Shown here: positions 16,433 through 25,472 of the stretch, in pieces
Numbering within the stretch: the stretch's first letter is position 1
How the letters are laid out: each line of letters begins with the position of its first letter
DNA from: Flavobacteriales bacterium
Lineage (GTDB): Bacteria > Bacteroidota > Bacteroidia > CAIKAF01
NCBI GenBank assembly: GCA_022402535.1
Contig: JAKRSD010000019.1
Coordinates: 1 to 64,000, forward strand
Direction of reading: 5' to 3'
DNA: 64,000 nt
Made by a program: the position numbers and the translations under genes
Notes under the pieces: model-generated
Told to the model about the DNA's origin: nothing
The model's input: the letters and a program-made list of their open reading frames with translations, nothing else
The model's database searches: none

Positions 16433-17041
16433 TTATAAAGCCTTAAACTGATAACCCAATGCAGAGAATTGCACTAAAAAAGCCGGGAGGATTTGTAAGA
16501 CTTTCTCGCGGGTTTTGTCTGAATCGTGTAATACGATTACCGAACCGTTTCGGGTCTGTTTTTTTAATTTTGAAAGGCACTTTTCCCAGGAATAAGCGGG
16601 CTCATATTCTTCTGCAATCACATCCCACATCACGATTCGGGTTTCGGTTTTCAGCGTTCGATACAGCGATAGGGTGATTTTTCCGTACGGTGGTCTGAAA
16701 TAAGCGGAAGGAACACATGCCATGCCTTTTCGGACATCGTTCAGATAATCCGTTTTTTCCGTTTTACAGGCATTCACATGCGAATAGGAGTGGCTTCCCA
16801 GCGTATGTCCGTCCTGTTTTATTTTTTCAACGATTTCCGGAAAGGTTTCCGCATTTTTTCCGATAAGAAAAAAGGTAGCTTGGGCTTCAAACTTCTTTAG
16901 TACACGTAAAATTTCTGCGGTACCTGCTTCGGTGGGGCCGTCATCAAAAGTGAGGTAGAGGACTTTTTGGTCTCCCATTTTTTTTCTGAAAATAACCTCA
17001 GGAAAAAGCCGCGAGAGTATGCCCGGAGTTCTGGGAAGCAT
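16433..17041 (-). CDS. Polysaccharide deacetylase (NodB homology domain)
   Basis: A 202-residue carbohydrate esterase family 4 protein. Motif 1 is LTFDDGPTEAG, supplying the catalytic base and metal Asp; motif 2 is HSYSHV with metal-binding histidines; motif 3 is FRPPYG; and the later motif is VMWDVIAEEYEP. The C-terminal catalytic His motif is VIVLHDSDKT. Relatives remove N-acetyl groups from peptidoglycan or other glycans. There is no clear signal peptide, so a cytosolic or alternatively exported location is uncertain. It begins three bases after the polyprenyl synthase stop, forming a two-gene unit. Confidence 0.88.
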   Translation of the reverse strand: MLPRTPGILSRLFPEVIFRKKMGDQKVLYLTFDDGPTEAGTAEILRVLKKFEAQATFFLIGKNAETFPEIVEKIKQDGHTLGSHSYSHVNACKTEKTDYLNDVRKGMACVPSAYFRPPYGKITLSLYRTLKTETRIVMWDVIAEEYEPAYSWEKCLSKLKKQTRNGSVIVLHDSDKTREKVLQILPAFLVQFSALGYQFKAL

Positions 17042-17044
17042 GAA

Positions 17045-18019
17045 TTAATATTTTCGGTCGGTGGTGAAATTCACCAGCCCGATCAATGAACTTTTATACG
17101 CAGAGTCAGGCAGTTCATCCAGCATGCGGATGGCTTCATTTTTAATGGCCAGCATCTTCTCTTCCGCATAATTCAATCCGCCCGATTTTTTGACAAAATC
17201 AATCACTTCTGCCACCTTTTTGGGGTCATTGTTATTGTTTTTCACCGTGCTGATTATTCTTCTTTTTTCGGAAGCGGGCGCTTTGGAAAGTGCATAAATC
17301 AAGGGCAGGGTCATTTTCTGCTCTTTAATGTCTATGCCGGTGGGTTTTCCGATTAATGAGGAGTTTTCATAATCGAATAAATCATCTTTTATCTGAAAGG
17401 CAATGCCCACTTTTTCACCAAAAATACGCATGTGTTCCACCCGGTTTTCATCCGAGCCCGAAGCATAGGCCCCACAGGCACAGCAGGAAGCTATAAGCGA
17501 AGCCGTTTTTCGGGTTATGATTTCAAAATAAACGTCTTCGGTAATATCGAGCCGGCGGGCTTTTTCAATCTGTAGTAATTCGCCTTCACTCATCAGTCGC
17601 ACGGCATCGGAAGTTATCCTGAGCAGTTCAAAATCTTTGTTTTCAACCGATAATAACAGCCCTTTCGACAATAAAAAATCGCCTACCAATACGGCAATTT
17701 TATTTTTCCACAGGGCGTTGATGGAGAAAAAACCTCTTCTTTCCAGCGAATCGTCCACTACATCATCGTGCACAAGCGTAGCCGTGTGAAGCAATTCAAT
17801 CAGTGAAGCGGCCCGGTAAACCGAATCATTGAAATTTCCAGTAGCGCCCGCCGTAAGAAATACAAACAGAGGACGAATCTGTTTTCCTTTCCTTTTTACA
17901 ATGTACCGGGTAATCTTATCGAGCAGAGGAACAGAAGTACTCATGGATTTTTTGAACTTGGTTTCAAAAACATCCATGTGGTTTTTAACAGGCTCCTGTA
18001 TCTCTTTCAGTGTTTTCAA
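17045..18019 (-). CDS. Polyprenyl (octaprenyl-type) diphosphate synthase
   Basis: A trans-isoprenyl diphosphate synthase of about 324 residues. Both aspartate-rich Mg2+/diphosphate motifs are present: first LLHTATLVHDDVVDDSLERR and second GIAFQIKDDLFDYENSS, together with KGKQIRPLFVFL and GEL-containing helices. It condenses IPP units onto an allylic primer to make the long chain used for menaquinone. The start is uncertain. TTG 18028 overlaps a perfect -7 box; TTG 18019 would make a leaderless message; ATG 17977 would drop a segment (LKTLKEIQEPVKN) that family members usually have. I use 18019. Confidence 0.88.
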   Translation of the reverse strand: MKTLKEIQEPVKNHMDVFETKFKKSMSTSVPLLDKITRYIVKRKGKQIRPLFVFLTAGATGNFNDSVYRAASLIELLHTATLVHDDVVDDSLERRGFFSINALWKNKIAVLVGDFLLSKGLLLSVENKDFELLRITSDAVRLMSEGELLQIEKARRLDITEDVYFEIITRKTASLIASCCACGAYASGSDENRVEHMRIFGEKVGIAFQIKDDLFDYENSSLIGKPTGIDIKEQKMTLPLIYALSKAPASEKRRIISTVKNNNNDPKKVAEVIDFVKKSGGLNYAEEKMLAIKNEAIRMLDELPDSAYKSSLIGLVNFTTDRKY

Positions 18020-18025
18020 GCGGCT

Positions 18026-18033
18026 CAAAGGTA
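18026..18033 (-). promoter_or_regulatory. -7 box TACCTTTG at the polyprenyl synthase start
   Basis: A perfect TAnnTTTG on the minus strand, ending 6 bases before TTG 18019. No clear -33 TTG is found at 19-21 bases. Confidence 0.4.
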
Positions 18034-18143
18034 ATAAACCCTGTTTATGCAGAAAATGTTTGCAGAAAATATAGTCAGTATGGCTTTCGCCCGATTGTTT
18101 GGCCCATTTTTACACCTTTGTACCCAACAAATCAGAACGGAAC

Positions 18144-18710
18144 ATGAAAAAGGTATGGATTTTTGCATCGGGAGGCGGAAGTAACGCCGAAAAATTATTT
18201 GCCCATTTCAAAAACCATACATCCATCAACATTACCGGATTGCTTTGCAACAATTCCGACGCGGGCGTTATTTCAAAGGCCCAAAAAGAAGCTATTCCTG
18301 TTTTTCAGCTGAGTAATGCAGCGTTGAATGAACATGGGAAACTGTTGGCTCTGCTGCACGAAAATGACGTGGATTATATTATTCTGGCCGGTTTTCTGCG
18401 CAAAATTCCAGACGAAGTGGTAAAAGCATTTCCAAACCGCATCATCAATATTCATCCGGCCCTTTTGCCTAAATACGGAGGAAAGGGAATGTACGGAATG
18501 CACGTGCACAAAGCGGTAAAAGCTGCCGGTGAAAAAATTTCGGGCATAACCATTCATCTGGTCAATGAACATTACGATGAGGGCAGGGTCCTTTTTCAGG
18601 AATCGGTTTCGCTGTCGGAATCTGATTCTGCCGAAGATATTGCCCGCAAAGTACTCGCTTTGGAACATGCTCATTTTCCGTCCGTTTGTGAAAAGTTTAT
18701 CTTAGAATGA
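18144..18710 (+). CDS. purN: Phosphoribosylglycinamide formyltransferase
   Basis: At 188 residues from ATG 18144 the protein has the usual PurN length. It transfers a formyl group from 10-formyl-tetrahydrofolate to GAR in purine synthesis. The phosphate-binding start is WIFASGGGSNAEKLFAHF, the catalytic Asn/His segment is NIHPALLPKYGGKGMYG, and the catalytic Asp lies in IHLVNEHYDEGRVLFQ. FLRKIPDEVVKAFPNRIINI is also typical. An in-frame TTG at 18099 would add 15 non-conserved residues and overlaps the probable promoter, so it is rejected. It diverges from the polyprenyl synthase gene. Confidence 0.95.
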   Translation: MKKVWIFASGGGSNAEKLFAHFKNHTSINITGLLCNNSDAGVISKAQKEAIPVFQLSNAALNEHGKLLALLHENDVDYIILAGFLRKIPDEVVKAFPNRIINIHPALLPKYGGKGMYGMHVHKAVKAAGEKISGITIHLVNEHYDEGRVLFQESVSLSESDSAEDIARKVLALEHAHFPSVCEKFILE

Positions 18711-18795
18711 AAATTCATCGGAAATCAAATCGCAGTTAGTCGAAAAATACACGCTACATAAAATTTGCACACCCATCTTTGAAAAAAGTTTAATT

Positions 18796-19521
18796 ATGAA
18801 AAAGTATACAATTGCATTTATCGCCTTTTTATCTGTTTTACATATTTCGGTTCAGGCCCAGTCGCTTGAGGAAGTGATTGAAAACTACACCAAAGTAAAC
18901 GGCTCGCAGGAACAGTGGGACAACATTAAAACCATGAAAATGGATGGCAAATTTTCGCAGCAGGGCATGGAGTTCCCGATTATTGCCCATATGAAACGCC
19001 CCAACAGTGTGCATACCAGCATTAAAGTGATGGGTATGGAAATTATTCAGGCGTATGATGGCAAAGATGCGTGGATGATAAATCCGCTGATGGGCAAAAA
19101 AGACGCTGAACTGATGGGCGAAGAAGACGCCAAACAAACCAAAAAACAAGGTAAATTTGAAGATCCGCTGCTTACCTACAAAACAAAAGGCCATAAAGTG
19201 CAGTTGGCGGGTAAAGAAGAAATTGAAGGAACGGAGTGTTTTAAAATTGAAGTGGAAGAAGTAGATGGAGATAAATCAACCGTTTTTATTGATACCGAAA
19301 ACTATCTGAAACTTATGGAACGTTCGGTTTTAACCAATGCACAGACGGAAGGTGCCGTGATTGAAGCCTTTTTCAGCGATTACAAAGAAGTGGAAAACGG
19401 CCTGTTGATGTGGCATGCCATGGATAATAAAATCGGTGGACAATCTATGGGAACGATGATCATCACCAAATGGGAATTTAACCCCAAGGTAGATGACAAA
19501 ATTTTCAAAATGCCTAAATAA
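18796..19521 (+). CDS. Exported protein resembling outer-membrane lipoprotein-sorting (LolA-like) proteins
   Basis: A 241-residue protein with signal peptide (KYTIAFIAFLSVLHISVQA). The mature part begins with a helix (SLEEVIENYTKVNGSQEQW) and continues as beta strands (KTMKMDGKFSQQGMEFPI, NSVHTSIKVMGMEIIQAYDG, CFKIEVEEVDGDKSTVFID, TMIITKWEFNPKVDDKIFK). This layout resembles the LolA/LolB-like unclosed barrel seen in many Bacteroidota periplasmic proteins. No lipobox is present. The function is not known; a lipid- or lipoprotein-carrier role is inference only. Confidence 0.75.
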   Translation: MKKYTIAFIAFLSVLHISVQAQSLEEVIENYTKVNGSQEQWDNIKTMKMDGKFSQQGMEFPIIAHMKRPNSVHTSIKVMGMEIIQAYDGKDAWMINPLMGKKDAELMGEEDAKQTKKQGKFEDPLLTYKTKGHKVQLAGKEEIEGTECFKIEVEEVDGDKSTVFIDTENYLKLMERSVLTNAQTEGAVIEAFFSDYKEVENGLLMWHAMDNKIGGQSMGTMIITKWEFNPKVDDKIFKMPK

Positions 19522-19649
19522 TAGGCATTCAGATTTTATAGAATAACATTGAATGAACATCCCGACGGTTCATACCCGTTGAAATCCTTGGATGTTTGCC
19601 TTAAATCATAACAACTTCCCCTTGGGGTGGAAATAAATTTAGATTACAG

Positions 19650-22600
19650 ATGAAAAAAGCGTTATCTGCTCTTTGTGGCTTTGTGCTGGCCATTCCTGTG
19701 GTTTTTTCACAAACCGCCGAACTTAAAGGAAGCGCCCTGTTCGGTTCGCTTCGTGCCCGTTCCATCGGTCCTGCATCCATGAGCGGTCGTGTTGCCGATT
19801 TGGCGGTAGTGAACAGAAGCCCCCATATTTTTTATGTGGGAGCCGCCGGGGGCGGAATCTGGAAAACCAAAAACGGAGGAGCCTCTTTTGAGCCCATTTT
19901 TGATAAATATCCGCAGGCTATCGGAAAAATAATGATAGATCAAAACCGCCCCGATACGGTTTGGGTTGGTACGGGAGAACCCTGGACCCGTAACAGTGTT
20001 TCGCACGGAAACGGAATTTATCTTTCTGTTAACGGTGGAAAAGACTGGGAACACAAAGGGCTCGAAAACTCTGAACGAATTGCCGATATCGCCATTCATC
20101 CCACCAAACCTTCTGTGGTTTTTGTAGCGGTGATGGGAAGCCTTTGGAAATCAAACGATGAAAGAGGGTTGTATAAAACCTCTGATTTCGGAAAAACTTG
20201 GGAAAAGGTGCTGTACATTGATGAAAACACCGGTTGCACCAATATCATCATTGATCCGCAGGAGCCCGAAATTATGTATGCCGCCACCTGGCAGTTCAGG
20301 CGTTCGGCACATTTCTTCACTTCGGGAGGAAAAGGAAGCGGAATGTACAAAACCACCGATGGGGGCAAAACCTGGAAACCCATAAGAAATGGACTTCCCA
20401 AAGGTGATTTGGGGCGAATTGCTATCGCATTAAGTCCATCAAGAGCCGGAAATTTATATGCCACTGTAGAGGCTGACACCAACTCCTTATACAGAAGTAC
20501 CGATTTTGGCGAAACCTGGAAAAAAATGAATGAGAGTTTTAACACTGGCGCCCGTCCGTTCTACTTTTCTTTGTTGGTAGCCGATCCTGCCGATCACCTT
20601 AAAATTTATAAACCGGGCTACACGCTTACGGTAAGCCGCGACGGTGGGAAAACCTTTAATACCATCGGAGGGGCCACACACCCCGATCATCATGCATTAT
20701 GGGTAAATCCATCCAATACACAGGAACTTTTACTGGGAACTGACGGTGGTGTGTACCGTTCGTTGGATGCCGGCGGCAGCTGGACCATGTTTCGCAATCT
20801 GCCTTTGTCGCAATTCTACAGAATAAGTGTGGATGATGATAAGCCCTACAATGTATATGGCGGATTGCAGGACAATGGATCGTGGATGGGACCTTCGGAA
20901 AAACCGGGCGGAGTGCGCAACGGCGACTGGCGCAATGTGGGATTTGGAGACGGTTTCTGTACATTCCGTCATCCGACGGCAAAACATATCGTGTTCAGTG
21001 AATATCAGGGCGGACACCTGATGCGGGTGAATCTAAACGATAATTCAACCAAAGATATCCGTCCGTTCCCCGCAAAGGGAGAACCCGATTACCGTTTTCA
21101 TTGGAATACGCCGGTGGCGTTAAGCCCCAACAATCCTTCAAAAATGTATCTGGGTGCCCAGTTTCTTTTTATGTCTACCGACATGGGCGAATCCTGGGTT
21201 AAAATCTCTCCCGATTTAACCACCAATGACCCGTTAAAACAAAAACAGAAACAATCGGGCGGAATGACCCGTGACAATACTACGGCCGAAAATCATTGTA
21301 CTATTTACACCATTGCGGAATCTCCGTTGGATGAAAATATTATATGGGCCGGCACAGATGACGGAAACCTACAGGTTACCACCGACGGAGGAAAAACCTG
21401 GACCAATACCACTCCGCAAATTCAGGGATTGCCCAAAAACACCTGGTGCAGCTTTGTGGAGCCGGGTACTACCGATAAAAACACGGTATTCGCCACGTTT
21501 GAGGGGCATACTTCGGGCGATTTTAAACCTTATATTTTCAAAAGTACCGATTTGGGAAAAACCTGGAAACCGCTGGCCACCGATGATATTAAAACCTTTG
21601 TATGGTGTATCCGTCAGGATACCAAAAACCCGGATTTGCTTTTTGCAGGAACGGAGTGGGGGCTTTATATTTCGATTGACGGAGGGCAGAAATGGCTGGA
21701 ATTTGAAAATGGAATGCCCAAAGTGGGTATCCGAGATATGGTCATTCATCCCACAGCGGATGCACTGGTTATGGGCACCCACGGAAGAGGAGTGTTAATA
21801 TTGGATGATATCTCACCCTTACGGGCCATTACTTCCGAACTGCTTAAGTCAAACTTTGCCTTTTTGCCTATTAAACCCCAGATTATTAAAAGCGGGGGAG
21901 GATTTCAGGATTTCTCTTCAGCGGGCGAGTTTGTTGGAGAAAATCCTTCTTCCAATGCGAAAATCATGTATTACATGAGCAAAAGGCATATGGTAGGCGA
22001 TATGAAAATGTTTGTTTATGACGAAGCGGGCAAACAGGTTGCCGAGCTGAACCCAGGTAAACAAAAGGGAATTAATGTGGTGGATTGGATTACCCGGGGT
22101 AAGGCGCCTAAAGCCAAAATGGGAACCACCTTATCAGGCGGAGCCTTTATGGGGCCCTCATTGCCCGAAGGCAAGTACAAGGTGAAAGTGATTAAAGGAA
22201 AAGAAGAGTTTGAAACGGTGGTAGAACTCAAAGGCAATCCGGATTCCGAATACACAGCCGAGGAACGCAAACTTCAGCAAAATACGGCATTGAGATTACA
22301 TGCTCTTACCGAAAAAATTGGTAATCTCACCAACACCTTAGAATATTGGATTGACGAAACCAAAAAATCTGTTGAATCCAATAAAATTCCTGCCTCTAAG
22401 GCAAATCCGTTTATATCAAAATGGGAAGGATTCTTCAAAACGCTTATCAGCACTGATAAGGGTGGAATTTTTGCCGGAGATGAACAGCTTAACGAAAAAA
22501 TTATTGAACTGTATGGGAATGTGAACAGTTTTCCGGGTAAGCCTTCCCAATCGCAGTTGGAACGTACGGCGTTGTTTGAAAACGAAGTAAAAGAGGCTGA

Positions 22601-22769
22601 ACGCGTATTTACTTTAATGGTTGAAAAAGAGTTGCCTGCTATAAACAGCCTGCGCACCAAAGCCGGACTGGAGCCATTGATGAAGTCAAAAGAGCCTGAA
22701 GGCGGACAGGAAGTGGAAGGCAAAAAACAATTCCGAAAGTTTATGTTCAGAATGGGCTGGTTGCATTAA
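19650..22769 (+). CDS. Large secreted sortilin/VPS10-type beta-propeller protein
   Basis: A 1039-residue protein with signal peptide (ALSALCGFVLAIPVVFSQ). Residues about 30-730 contain many Asp-box/BNR-like blades of the form S.DGGKTW (FGKTWEKVLYID, TDGGKTWKPIRNGLPKGDLG, SLDAGGSWTMFRNLPLSQF, TTDGGKTWTNTTPQIQGLPK, STDLGKTWKPLATDDIKT), typical of the sortilin/VPS10 and glycosyl-hydrolase-like propellers. The C-terminal 300 residues hold a beta domain (SKRHMVGDMKMFVYDEAGKQ, LPEGKYKVKVIKGKEEFE) and a helical tail. Proteins of this kind are common in Bacteroidota, and some annotators call them glycosyl hydrolases; I see no catalytic residues that prove it. A strong terminator follows. Confidence 0.88.
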   Translation: MKKALSALCGFVLAIPVVFSQTAELKGSALFGSLRARSIGPASMSGRVADLAVVNRSPHIFYVGAAGGGIWKTKNGGASFEPIFDKYPQAIGKIMIDQNRPDTVWVGTGEPWTRNSVSHGNGIYLSVNGGKDWEHKGLENSERIADIAIHPTKPSVVFVAVMGSLWKSNDERGLYKTSDFGKTWEKVLYIDENTGCTNIIIDPQEPEIMYAATWQFRRSAHFFTSGGKGSGMYKTTDGGKTWKPIRNGLPKGDLGRIAIALSPSRAGNLYATVEADTNSLYRSTDFGETWKKMNESFNTGARPFYFSLLVADPADHLKIYKPGYTLTVSRDGGKTFNTIGGATHPDHHALWVNPSNTQELLLGTDGGVYRSLDAGGSWTMFRNLPLSQFYRISVDDDKPYNVYGGLQDNGSWMGPSEKPGGVRNGDWRNVGFGDGFCTFRHPTAKHIVFSEYQGGHLMRVNLNDNSTKDIRPFPAKGEPDYRFHWNTPVALSPNNPSKMYLGAQFLFMSTDMGESWVKISPDLTTNDPLKQKQKQSGGMTRDNTTAENHCTIYTIAESPLDENIIWAGTDDGNLQVTTDGGKTWTNTTPQIQGLPKNTWCSFVEPGTTDKNTVFATFEGHTSGDFKPYIFKSTDLGKTWKPLATDDIKTFVWCIRQDTKNPDLLFAGTEWGLYISIDGGQKWLEFENGMPKVGIRDMVIHPTADALVMGTHGRGVLILDDISPLRAITSELLKSNFAFLPIKPQIIKSGGGFQDFSSAGEFVGENPSSNAKIMYYMSKRHMVGDMKMFVYDEAGKQVAELNPGKQKGINVVDWITRGKAPKAKMGTTLSGGAFMGPSLPEGKYKVKVIKGKEEFETVVELKGNPDSEYTAEERKLQQNTALRLHALTEKIGNLTNTLEYWIDETKKSVESNKIPASKANPFISKWEGFFKTLISTDKGGIFAGDEQLNEKIIELYGNVNSFPGKPSQSQLERTALFENEVKEAERVFTLMVEKELPAINSLRTKAGLEPLMKSKEPEGGQEVEGKKQFRKFMFRMGWLH

Positions 22770-22800
22770 GCAGGCTTAAATATTGAGATTTTACATAAAA

Positions 22801-22830
22801 ACCTTCGGCAATTTGTCCGAAGGTTTTTTA
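22801..22830 (+). terminator. Rho-independent terminator after the sortilin-type gene
   Basis: A perfect 9-bp stem (22801-22809 with 22818-22826) followed by six T. Confidence 0.9.
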
Positions 22831-22937
22831 TTTGTGAATCATCAAACAAAATAGGGGTAATTTCAAACCAGAGCAAAAAAGAGGGTTGTAGTGAAGATTT
22901 TTGGAAATCGGTAGATTTCGGCATTGAATTACTAGGC

Positions 22938-22967
22938 AAAAAAAAACCGCTCCCCAATGGGAAGCGG
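22938..22967 (-). terminator. Terminator downstream of rpsT
   Basis: On the minus strand a GC-rich hairpin (five pairs, a mismatch, three pairs; plus-strand 22947-22967) is followed by nine T. It lies about 20 bases past the rpsT stop. Confidence 0.85.
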
Positions 22968-22989
22968 CAAAAAAAAACAAAAATCCTTT

Positions 22990-23244
22990 TTATTTCAATC
23001 CTTTTAAAAACTTAGCCAATTTACTTTTTACGTTGGCCGCTTTATTAGGATGAATAATATTTTTCTTAGCTAATTTATCCAGCATAGCCGTAAGCGTAGG
23101 AAGCATAGTTTCCCCTTCTTTTTTCTCGGTAACCGAGCGGAAACGCTTCATGTATGTACGCGCCGACTTGTGATAATAACGGTTACGGGCTCTTTTAGCG
23201 CCGTTAGCTCTGATTCTTTTGATTGCTGACTTATGGTTTGCCAT
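22990..23244 (-). CDS. rpsT: 30S ribosomal protein S20
   Basis: An 84-residue basic helical protein starting MANHKSAIKRIRANGAKRAR, the conserved S20 N-terminus, and continuing with helices that bind 16S rRNA (YYHKSARTYMKRFRSVTEKK, NIIHPNKAANVKSKLAKFLK). ATG 23244 is the start; a 12-residue upstream extension in frame is not part of S20. tRNA-Glu lies upstream on the same strand, with a terminator-like hairpin between them. Confidence 0.97.
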   Translation of the reverse strand: MANHKSAIKRIRANGAKRARNRYYHKSARTYMKRFRSVTEKKEGETMLPTLTAMLDKLAKKNIIHPNKAANVKSKLAKFLKGLK

Positions 23245-23260
23245 TGTCTTCTTCTGTTTA

Positions 23261-23286
23261 AAATAAAAAGGGTTTTTCAACCCTTT
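23261..23286 (-). terminator. Hairpin between tRNA-Glu and rpsT (terminator or attenuator)
   Basis: An 8-bp perfect stem (23267-23274 with 23279-23286) with a GAAA tetraloop on the minus strand, followed by TTATTTT. It ends 17 bases before the rpsT ATG. Confidence 0.75.
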
Positions 23287-23292
23287 GTTTAG

Positions 23293-23364
23293 TAGCCCGT
23301 AGGGGAATCGAACCCCTGCTACAAGAATGAAAATCTTGCGTCCTAACCCCTAGACGAACGGGCC
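23293..23364 (-). tRNA. tRNA-Glu (anticodon TTC)
   Basis: The minus strand folds into a full cloverleaf: a 7-bp acceptor (GGCCCGT with ACGGGCT), a D arm, an anticodon stem CAAGA/TCTTG with loop TTTTCAT giving anticodon TTC, and a T arm AGGGG-TTCGATT-CCCCT. CCA is not encoded. Confidence 0.97.
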
Positions 23365-23384
23365 ATCTTTGTTCTTTCGGGCTG

Positions 23385-23417
23385 CAAATGTAAGTTCATT
23401 TTTTTAATCTCCAAAAA
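23385..23417 (-). promoter_or_regulatory. Promoter of tRNA-Glu: TTTTTG-N19-TACATTTG
   Basis: On the minus strand the -33 TTTTTG (plus 23412-23417) and the -7 TACATTTG (plus 23385-23392) are 19 bases apart. It lies about 20 bases upstream of the tRNA 5' end and has the same form as the tRNA-Val promoter. Confidence 0.75.
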
Positions 23418-23560
23418 TCCGGGATATTTTTTTTCAGTTTTTCCTGCTCAAATTTCTCTTTAATCTGCCATACCGATAAAAAATGTTTCTTTGTTTTTTG
23501 CTTAGCAGCGCATGTTTAAGTGTCGTTGAGCAATTTGAACACAAAAAAAGAGAAAAAACG

Positions 23561-24805
23561 ATGGTTACTTTTCTGCCTTTTAAGGGAATTCTTCCCAAAC
23601 CTGAATGTGCCGGTCAGGTGGTAACCCGATCATTCGATTCCTATTCCAAAGAGGAGATAAAATCCATCTTGAATACTACTGATTTTAGTTTTTTGCATGT
23701 GATTGTTCCCGTGGCAGAAGAAATTACCCGAAAAACACTCTCTCACGAAGAACGCCTGAAACTCGGGAAGTGTGAATTTGAAAAATTGGTGGAAAGGGGT
23801 GCTGTTTCTCGCTTGGCGCAGGATGCCTATTACATTTACCGCCAGACCGACAAAGAAGGACGGGTTTTCACCGGAATTTTGGGAGCGGCTTCTGTGGCTG
23901 ATTATGACTGCGGACTCATAAAAAAGCACGAAGAAACACTGGAATATAAAGAAGTGGTGCTGAAAGAATATCTTGAAGTAATTGATATTCATGCCGAGCC
24001 GGTGTACCTTACATTACCCGATAATCCGGAACTTGTGCAGCTATTGCAAAAGTTGAGTTCGGAAAATCCACACATCCGGGTGGAGATGGAAGGAAAAACC
24101 CACGAAATATGGATTGTGTCTGATAATGCGGAAATAGAAAAAATCAGGTCGGTTTTTCAGACCACACCGGCCATGTATATTGCCGACGGGCATCACCGTT
24201 GCGCTTCTTCATCGCTTTTTGGTAATGAGCGAAAAGAAAAAAATCCCGGTCATCAGGGAAACGAAGCTTACAATGGGTTTTTGGCGGTGGTTATTCCCGA
24301 GTCGGGAGCCCGTTTGTACGAATTTTCAAGGCTGGTAAAAGATTTGGGAAATCATACGCCTGAAAGTTTTTTGCAAACTTTATCTGCTCAATTTTATGTG
24401 GAACCGGTAGAAACAAATGATAGCCCACCCAAAACTGTTCATGAGTTTGGATTGTATGTAGATGGGAAAGCTTACAGGCTGCGGCTGAAAGAAAATCCTA
24501 AAGGAGAATCTCCTTTAGATCATTTAGATCCACTCATTATGAACAGGTTGATATTTGAACCGTTATTAGGCATTAAGGATTTGCGAAAAGATAAACGGGT
24601 GAAATTTATCGGGGGTAAAGCCGATATGTCCTTATTATGTAAAGAAGTGGATTCCGGTAAGTACAAAGCGGCTTTTCTTTCCTATCCGGTTCCGTTCAGT
24701 CAGTTTAAACAGATTGCCGATGCGGGATGGGTTATGCCCCCCAAAAGCACCTGGTTTGAACCCAAATTTCCCAGTGCGCTGGTTATTTATCCACTGTTCG
24801 ACTGA
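23561..24805 (+). CDS. DUF1015 family protein
   Basis: A soluble protein of 414 residues. The N-terminus TFLPFKGILPKPECAGQVV and the signature AMYIADGHHRCASSSLFG are those of DUF1015, a family found in bacteria and archaea without established activity; the ADGHHR motif suggests metal or phosphate binding. Other conserved pieces are YYIYRQTDKEGRVFTGILGA, ESGARLYEFSRLVKDL and LGIKDLRKDKRVKFIGG. ATG 23561 is preferred to ATG 23483 because the extra residues are not part of the family. It is followed after 5 bases by yggS, so the two are co-transcribed. Confidence 0.88.
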   Translation: MVTFLPFKGILPKPECAGQVVTRSFDSYSKEEIKSILNTTDFSFLHVIVPVAEEITRKTLSHEERLKLGKCEFEKLVERGAVSRLAQDAYYIYRQTDKEGRVFTGILGAASVADYDCGLIKKHEETLEYKEVVLKEYLEVIDIHAEPVYLTLPDNPELVQLLQKLSSENPHIRVEMEGKTHEIWIVSDNAEIEKIRSVFQTTPAMYIADGHHRCASSSLFGNERKEKNPGHQGNEAYNGFLAVVIPESGARLYEFSRLVKDLGNHTPESFLQTLSAQFYVEPVETNDSPPKTVHEFGLYVDGKAYRLRLKENPKGESPLDHLDPLIMNRLIFEPLLGIKDLRKDKRVKFIGGKADMSLLCKEVDSGKYKAAFLSYPVPFSQFKQIADAGWVMPPKSTWFEPKFPSALVIYPLFD

Positions 24806-24810
24806 TAAGT

Positions 24811-25470
24811 ATGATTGCCAAATCCATTCAACAAATTAAAACAAAATTGGGTGAAAGAGCCCGATTGATAGCCGTTTCCAAAACCAAACCGATTTCATCC
24901 ATTATGGAGGCTTATGAAGCGGGGCATAAGATTTTTGGCGAAAATAAAGTGCAGGAACTTTGCGAAAAATACGAGTCGCTTCCCAAGGATATCGAATGGC
25001 ACATGATCGGTCATCTTCAGACCAACAAAGTAAAATACATTGCCCCGTTTGTGCAGCTGATTCATGGTGTGGACAGTTTGAAACTGGCCGCGGAAATCAG
25101 CAAACAGGGAGAAAAAAATAACCGTAAAATCCCCTGCCTTTTTCAGATGCACATAGCTGCCGAAGAAACCAAATTCGGATTTTCGGAACATGAACTTTTG
25201 GAATTATTGCAACAGGGAGTTATAAATGAATTGCCCGGCATTACATGGTGCGGAATGATGGGAATGGCCACATTTACCGATGATACAGGGAAAATCCGTC
25301 AGGAGTTTAAAAACCTGAAACAGATATTTGATACGGTTAAAAAGGAATTCTTTTCTCACCAATCGGAGTTCAAAGAAGTGAGTATGGGTATGAGCGGGGA
25401 TTGGCCCATAGCCGTGGAAGAAGGGGCAACGTTGGTTCGGATTGGAAGTGCTATATTTGGGGAACGCTAG
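24811..25470 (+). CDS. YggS-type pyridoxal phosphate homeostasis protein
   Basis: A 219-residue TIM-barrel PLP-binding protein of the YggS/PLPBP family, which buffers and distributes PLP. The PLP-lysine segment is LIAVSKTKPISSIMEAYEAG, followed by IFGENKVQELCEKYESLP, the typical EWHMIGHLQTNKVKYIAPFV, and the phosphate-binding end VSMGMSGDWPIAVEEGATLV then RIGSAIFGER. The length is normal for the family. It lies in a three-gene unit with the DUF1015 gene and a small lipoprotein gene. Confidence 0.95.
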   Translation: MIAKSIQQIKTKLGERARLIAVSKTKPISSIMEAYEAGHKIFGENKVQELCEKYESLPKDIEWHMIGHLQTNKVKYIAPFVQLIHGVDSLKLAAEISKQGEKNNRKIPCLFQMHIAAEETKFGFSEHELLELLQQGVINELPGITWCGMMGMATFTDDTGKIRQEFKNLKQIFDTVKKEFFSHQSEFKEVSMGMSGDWPIAVEEGATLVRIGSAIFGER

Positions 25471-25472
25471 CT

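Noticed and set aside
18099..18143. Upstream extension of purN from TTG 18099
   Set aside because: The extra residues are not in the family and overlap a likely promoter.
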